The notes beneath the pieces were generated by a model that was not told where the DNA came from, searched no databases, and was given only the letters and a program-made list of their open reading frames with translations. A DNA stretch of 64,000 nucleotides. Origin: JACVRN01 sp036389255. Its GTDB lineage: Bacteria; Acidobacteriota; Blastocatellia; Pyrinomonadales; Pyrinomonadaceae. A program made the position numbers and the translations under genes. Shown here piece by piece: positions 61,627 through 64,000 of the stretch. Positions within the stretch are counted from its first letter, which is position 1; every line of letters begins with the position of its first letter. The stretch covers positions 558,001 to 622,000 of the forward strand of contig DASVQI010000006.1 in NCBI GenBank assembly GCA_036389255.1, read 5' to 3'.

Positions 61627-64000
61627 ATGCCGGATGCAGCCGTGGAAAATAAGAGCACGCAGGAGCCCGTGCGCGAAGCCCCGCCTACGGCTCAGGCCAC
61701 GCCTGAGCCCAAGCAGAGCTTGCGCGCAGACGAGCACGGCGGCATCTACACCACCTTCAAGGAGATTGCTGCGGCCAGCGCGGGGGAGGAGCCGCCGCCC
61801 GAAAAATTCTCACACATCTTCCGAAAGGCTGAGTTCGCGCATCCGGTCAACGACGCGCAGAAAGAGCGGGCGCTCGGCGCATTGCAGCAGCAGTACGGGA
61901 ACCGCTACGTGCAGCGCGTGCTTGCGCCCGGCACGAGCGGCGAGGAGCCAGCCGACGCGGCTCCCGCTTTGCATATTTTCCGGCGCGAAGATGAAGGCGG
62001 CGCTGCTTCGCCTTCCATAGCTTCTTCCGTCTCGTCGCAGATTGAACAGAGCAACGGCCACGGCCTGAACGACGACACGAAGCAGTCCATGGAGTCGCGC
62101 TTCGGGCATGACTTCGACGACGTGCGCGTGCACACGGACGCGCCCGCACAAGAGGCTGCGAAAGACCTGAGCGCCGAAGCCTTCACCACCGGCCGCGACA
62201 TCTATTTCAGCCAAGGCGCGTACGACCCTTCCACGCGGGAGGGGCAGGGGCTGCTGGCGCACGAGCTGGCCCACGTCGTTCAGCAGGATGACGGCGCGGC
62301 CAGTCAAAGCACGTACGGCTTCCACGTTAGCCAGCCGAGCGACCCCTTGGAGCAGCAGGCGGATGAGGCAAGCCGGGCCGTCATGCGCGGCGAGACGTTC
62401 CCGCCGCTCACTTCGTCTTCCGTTCCGGTAATCGCACGGCAGGCGGCCACAGGCACGGGCGCTGCTGAGGGCGGGGGGACTACTACGGGCGGGCAGGTGG
62501 GCAAGTCGGCTCCCGTGCGTGCGGGCGACTTCCCAATCACCATAGCGGGCACGACTGTAGTGCTGCCTACGGCAGACTTGATTGACAAAGCTATACCGGG
62601 CGGCAAGCTCCCAGTCCCGTCCAAGTACTTCGGGCGTCTCTCCGTCCCCGGCTTCAAAGTGACCGGGGCCAGTCTGGATTTCGACGAGAACAAAGCGCCG
62701 AGCGGAGCCAGCATTGACCTTGAAGTGAAGTTAGACATGCTTCAGGGCACTGGCACTTTGAGCGTGGACAAAAACGGCAACGCTTCCGGCACGGCTCACA
62801 TAACCTTCAGCAGCAAGAAGACTCCCGGCATCAAGGAGACGACGATTGACGCCTCCATCACCAAGGATGACTTCAAGGTGTCGGCCAGCCTTGAGTACGA
62901 CCTGCCGCACGTCACCGGAACGCTGAGCTACAAGTACGAGAACAAACTGCACTCCGGCAAGGGGACTGCGAAGTACGAAGGCTCCAAGCTCAAGGGCGAC
63001 ATCGAAATCGTCCTCTCGGAGGCAGGAAAAATTAGCGGTAGCGGCAAGCTTGAGATGGAACTGTTCAAGGGCCTGCGCGGGGAAGTAGACGTTGCCGTTG
63101 ATGAAAAGCGTGACATAAAGGTCAAAGGAAAGGTGTCCATTCCCGGCGAGGTCGAGCTGTTCCCCGAAAAGAAGATAGAGAAGAGCTTCTTCTCCTTTGA
63201 AAAGAAGTTTCCGCTCTGGGGCATCACCATTCCCGTCATAGACGTGAACGTAGGGCTCTTCGCGGAGGTTCACGCGGGCGCTGGCTTTCGCGCCAAGTTC
63301 GGCCCCGGCGTGCTGCGCGACATAGCGCTCACGGGCGAGTTCGGGACAGACCCTGAGGCCGCTACCGAGTTCGGTCTGGGCGGCGAGTTCTTCGTACCGG
63401 CCGGAGCCGAAATCGTCATCAACGCGGGCGGCGGCATTGGTCTGGGCCTTGCCATAGCGGACATCACAGGCGGCATAGAGGCCGTGGGCGTGGCCGGAAT
63501 CTACACGGCGCTTTCGGTGCGCCCGCAGTTCCAGTACGCGGGCGGCAAGTACAGCATAGGCGGCGTGGCGGAGTTGATGGGCGTGGCTCAGGCCAAGTTC
63601 AGCATCAACGCCTTTGCCAAGATTGACGTCGGCGTCTGGATGTTCAAGGGAACGGTCTGGCGCAAGGATTGGACTCTGGCCGAGTGGGCATGGAACGCGC
63701 CTCTTCCAATCAATGTCAGGGCAACTATCAACTACACGCTCGGAGACGACTTCGCGCCCGAAATCAATTTCGAGACGCCGGAGGTTGACCCGGAAAAACT
63801 TATCAAAGACGTGATGCCCGAATCCGGCTCGCCCGTCCCGGCTCCGCCCAAGCCCGCAGTCCCGGAAAAAGGCGGCTTCAACACAGGCGACACGCAGGGC
63901 AAACAGGCAGAGGGAGGCGGGAAAGACGGGACATCCACGCCAACCGCAGGCTCACCTTCCGCCAGTGCGCAGAAGGGCGGCGGCGCTGACGCGAAGGGCA
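61627..64000 (+). CDS. large DUF4157 eCIS effector candidate (3' partial)
   Basis: From ATG 61627 the frame stays open to the window's end: at least 791 residues. It starts 18 bases after the cysteine-cluster gene. N-terminus disordered, with FRKAEFAHPVNDAQKERALG and LQQQYGNRYVQRVL, parallel to the first DUF4157 protein. DUF4157 core: MESRFGHDFDDVRVHTDAPA, AFTTGRDIYFSQGAYDP, HELAHVVQQ (His212). After about 280 a Gly/Thr linker leads to a long beta-rich region (about 330-700) of short hydrophobic/charged repeats (KGDIEIVLSEAGKISGSGKL and similar), then a stretch with small Gly-rich strands (GGGIGLGLAIADITGGIEAV). The final region is Pro/Ala/Gly-rich. It may be a pore-forming or surface-acting effector; the C-terminal activity domain is outside the window. 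Confidence 0.85.
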   Translation, partial: MPDAAVENKSTQEPVREAPPTAQATPEPKQSLRADEHGGIYTTFKEIAAASAGEEPPPEKFSHIFRKAEFAHPVNDAQKERALGALQQQYGNRYVQRVLAPGTSGEEPADAAPALHIFRREDEGGAASPSIASSVSSQIEQSNGHGLNDDTKQSMESRFGHDFDDVRVHTDAPAQEAAKDLSAEAFTTGRDIYFSQGAYDPSTREGQGLLAHELAHVVQQDDGAASQSTYGFHVSQPSDPLEQQADEASRAVMRGETFPPLTSSSVPVIARQAATGTGAAEGGGTTTGGQVGKSAPVRAGDFPITIAGTTVVLPTADLIDKAIPGGKLPVPSKYFGRLSVPGFKVTGASLDFDENKAPSGASIDLEVKLDMLQGTGTLSVDKNGNASGTAHITFSSKKTPGIKETTIDASITKDDFKVSASLEYDLPHVTGTLSYKYENKLHSGKGTAKYEGSKLKGDIEIVLSEAGKISGSGKLEMELFKGLRGEVDVAVDEKRDIKVKGKVSIPGEVELFPEKKIEKSFFSFEKKFPLWGITIPVIDVNVGLFAEVHAGAGFRAKFGPGVLRDIALTGEFGTDPEAATEFGLGGEFFVPAGAEIVINAGGGIGLGLAIADITGGIEAVGVAGIYTALSVRPQFQYAGGKYSIGGVAELMGVAQAKFSINAFAKIDVGVWMFKGTVWRKDWTLAEWAWNAPLPINVRATINYTLGDDFAPEINFETPEVDPEKLIKDVMPESGSPVPAPPKPAVPEKGGFNTGDTQGKQAEGGGKDGTSTPTAGSPSASAQKGGGADAKG

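Noticed and set aside
48000..64000. Prophage rather than eCIS
   Set aside because: No capsid, portal, terminase, integrase, holin or lysis gene, while DUF4255, the double-AAA ATPase and DUF4157 proteins are eCIS markers. The part beyond 64000 cannot be judged.
1..64000. CRISPR arrays, tRNA, rRNA and insertion sequences
   Set aside because: I looked for evenly spaced direct repeats, cloverleaf ends and transposase motifs such as DDE or HUH patterns and recognised none; a tool-based scan could still find a degraded element.

Overview
The window looks like a chromosomal segment of a GC-rich, Gram-negative-type soil bacterium. The best match is Acidobacteriota, probably the Blastocatellia/Pyrinomonadaceae side. 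This is inferred from gene content alone: a FtsX/MacB permease of the acidobacterial ADOP type, a TPR-CHAT protein, winged-helix/TolB-like/TPR regulators, and giant secreted proteins built from delta-60, Calx-beta and DUF4214-like modules. I see no tRNA, rRNA, CRISPR array or transposase.

Layout. 1-10 kb: surface/secreted repeat proteins (a 5'-truncated delta-60/Ig/Calx-beta protein, a WG-repeat protein) and a 1,679-aa IPT/TIG protein that ends, unexpectedly, in two XRE-type helix-turn-helix domains. 10-16 kb: periplasmic enzymes (PQQ-type sugar dehydrogenase, Tat-exported DAAO-like oxidoreductase coupled to a TAP-like hydrolase), a GNAT and a DUF1622 membrane protein. 16-22 kb: a TPR-CHAT protease-like protein convergent with a single-pass membrane protein. 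22-30 kb: a beta-helix/Calx-beta/DUF4214 protein, TPR and SEL1 proteins, a DUF3298 protein, a metallo-beta-lactamase-fold protein and a YVTN propeller; a 38-bp terminator hairpin occurs twice here. 30-38 kb: a LytS/LytTR two-component pair, an ADOP permease, a Tat-exported aldo/keto reductase and an M49-like metallopeptidase.

38-48 kb, minus strand: a peptide-export operon made of a response regulator, an HlyD adaptor, a C39-peptidase ABC exporter and a second ABC exporter with a catalytically dead C39-like N-terminus. Downstream are two 16-codon paralogous genes, MKVKTNVKAGGALLSD and (GTG start) VKVKTNVKAGGVMVTD. Each has a good ribosome binding site. Their shared part is identical at the protein level but differs at four synonymous sites, and a structured RNA precedes the pair and a terminator follows it. 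They look like an undescribed class of very small exported peptides, possibly processed after Gly-Gly.

48-64 kb, plus strand: an extracellular contractile injection system (eCIS, Afp/PVC-like). A sigma-54 enhancer-binding regulator with its own sigma-70-type promoter is followed at once by a sigma-54 promoter (-24/-12). Then come small accessory proteins, sheath 1, tube 1, a tail-assembly-chaperone-like protein, a DUF6760-like protein that may be made by -1 frameshifting, sheath 2 with a large insertion, tube 2, a DUF4255 cap protein, a double-AAA ATPase, and two DUF4157 (HExxH) proteins flanking a YkgJ-type cysteine-cluster protein. The last DUF4157 protein (from 61627) runs off the window and is the best effector candidate. 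Baseplate, spike, hub, LysM and tape-measure genes are not seen and should lie beyond base 64000.
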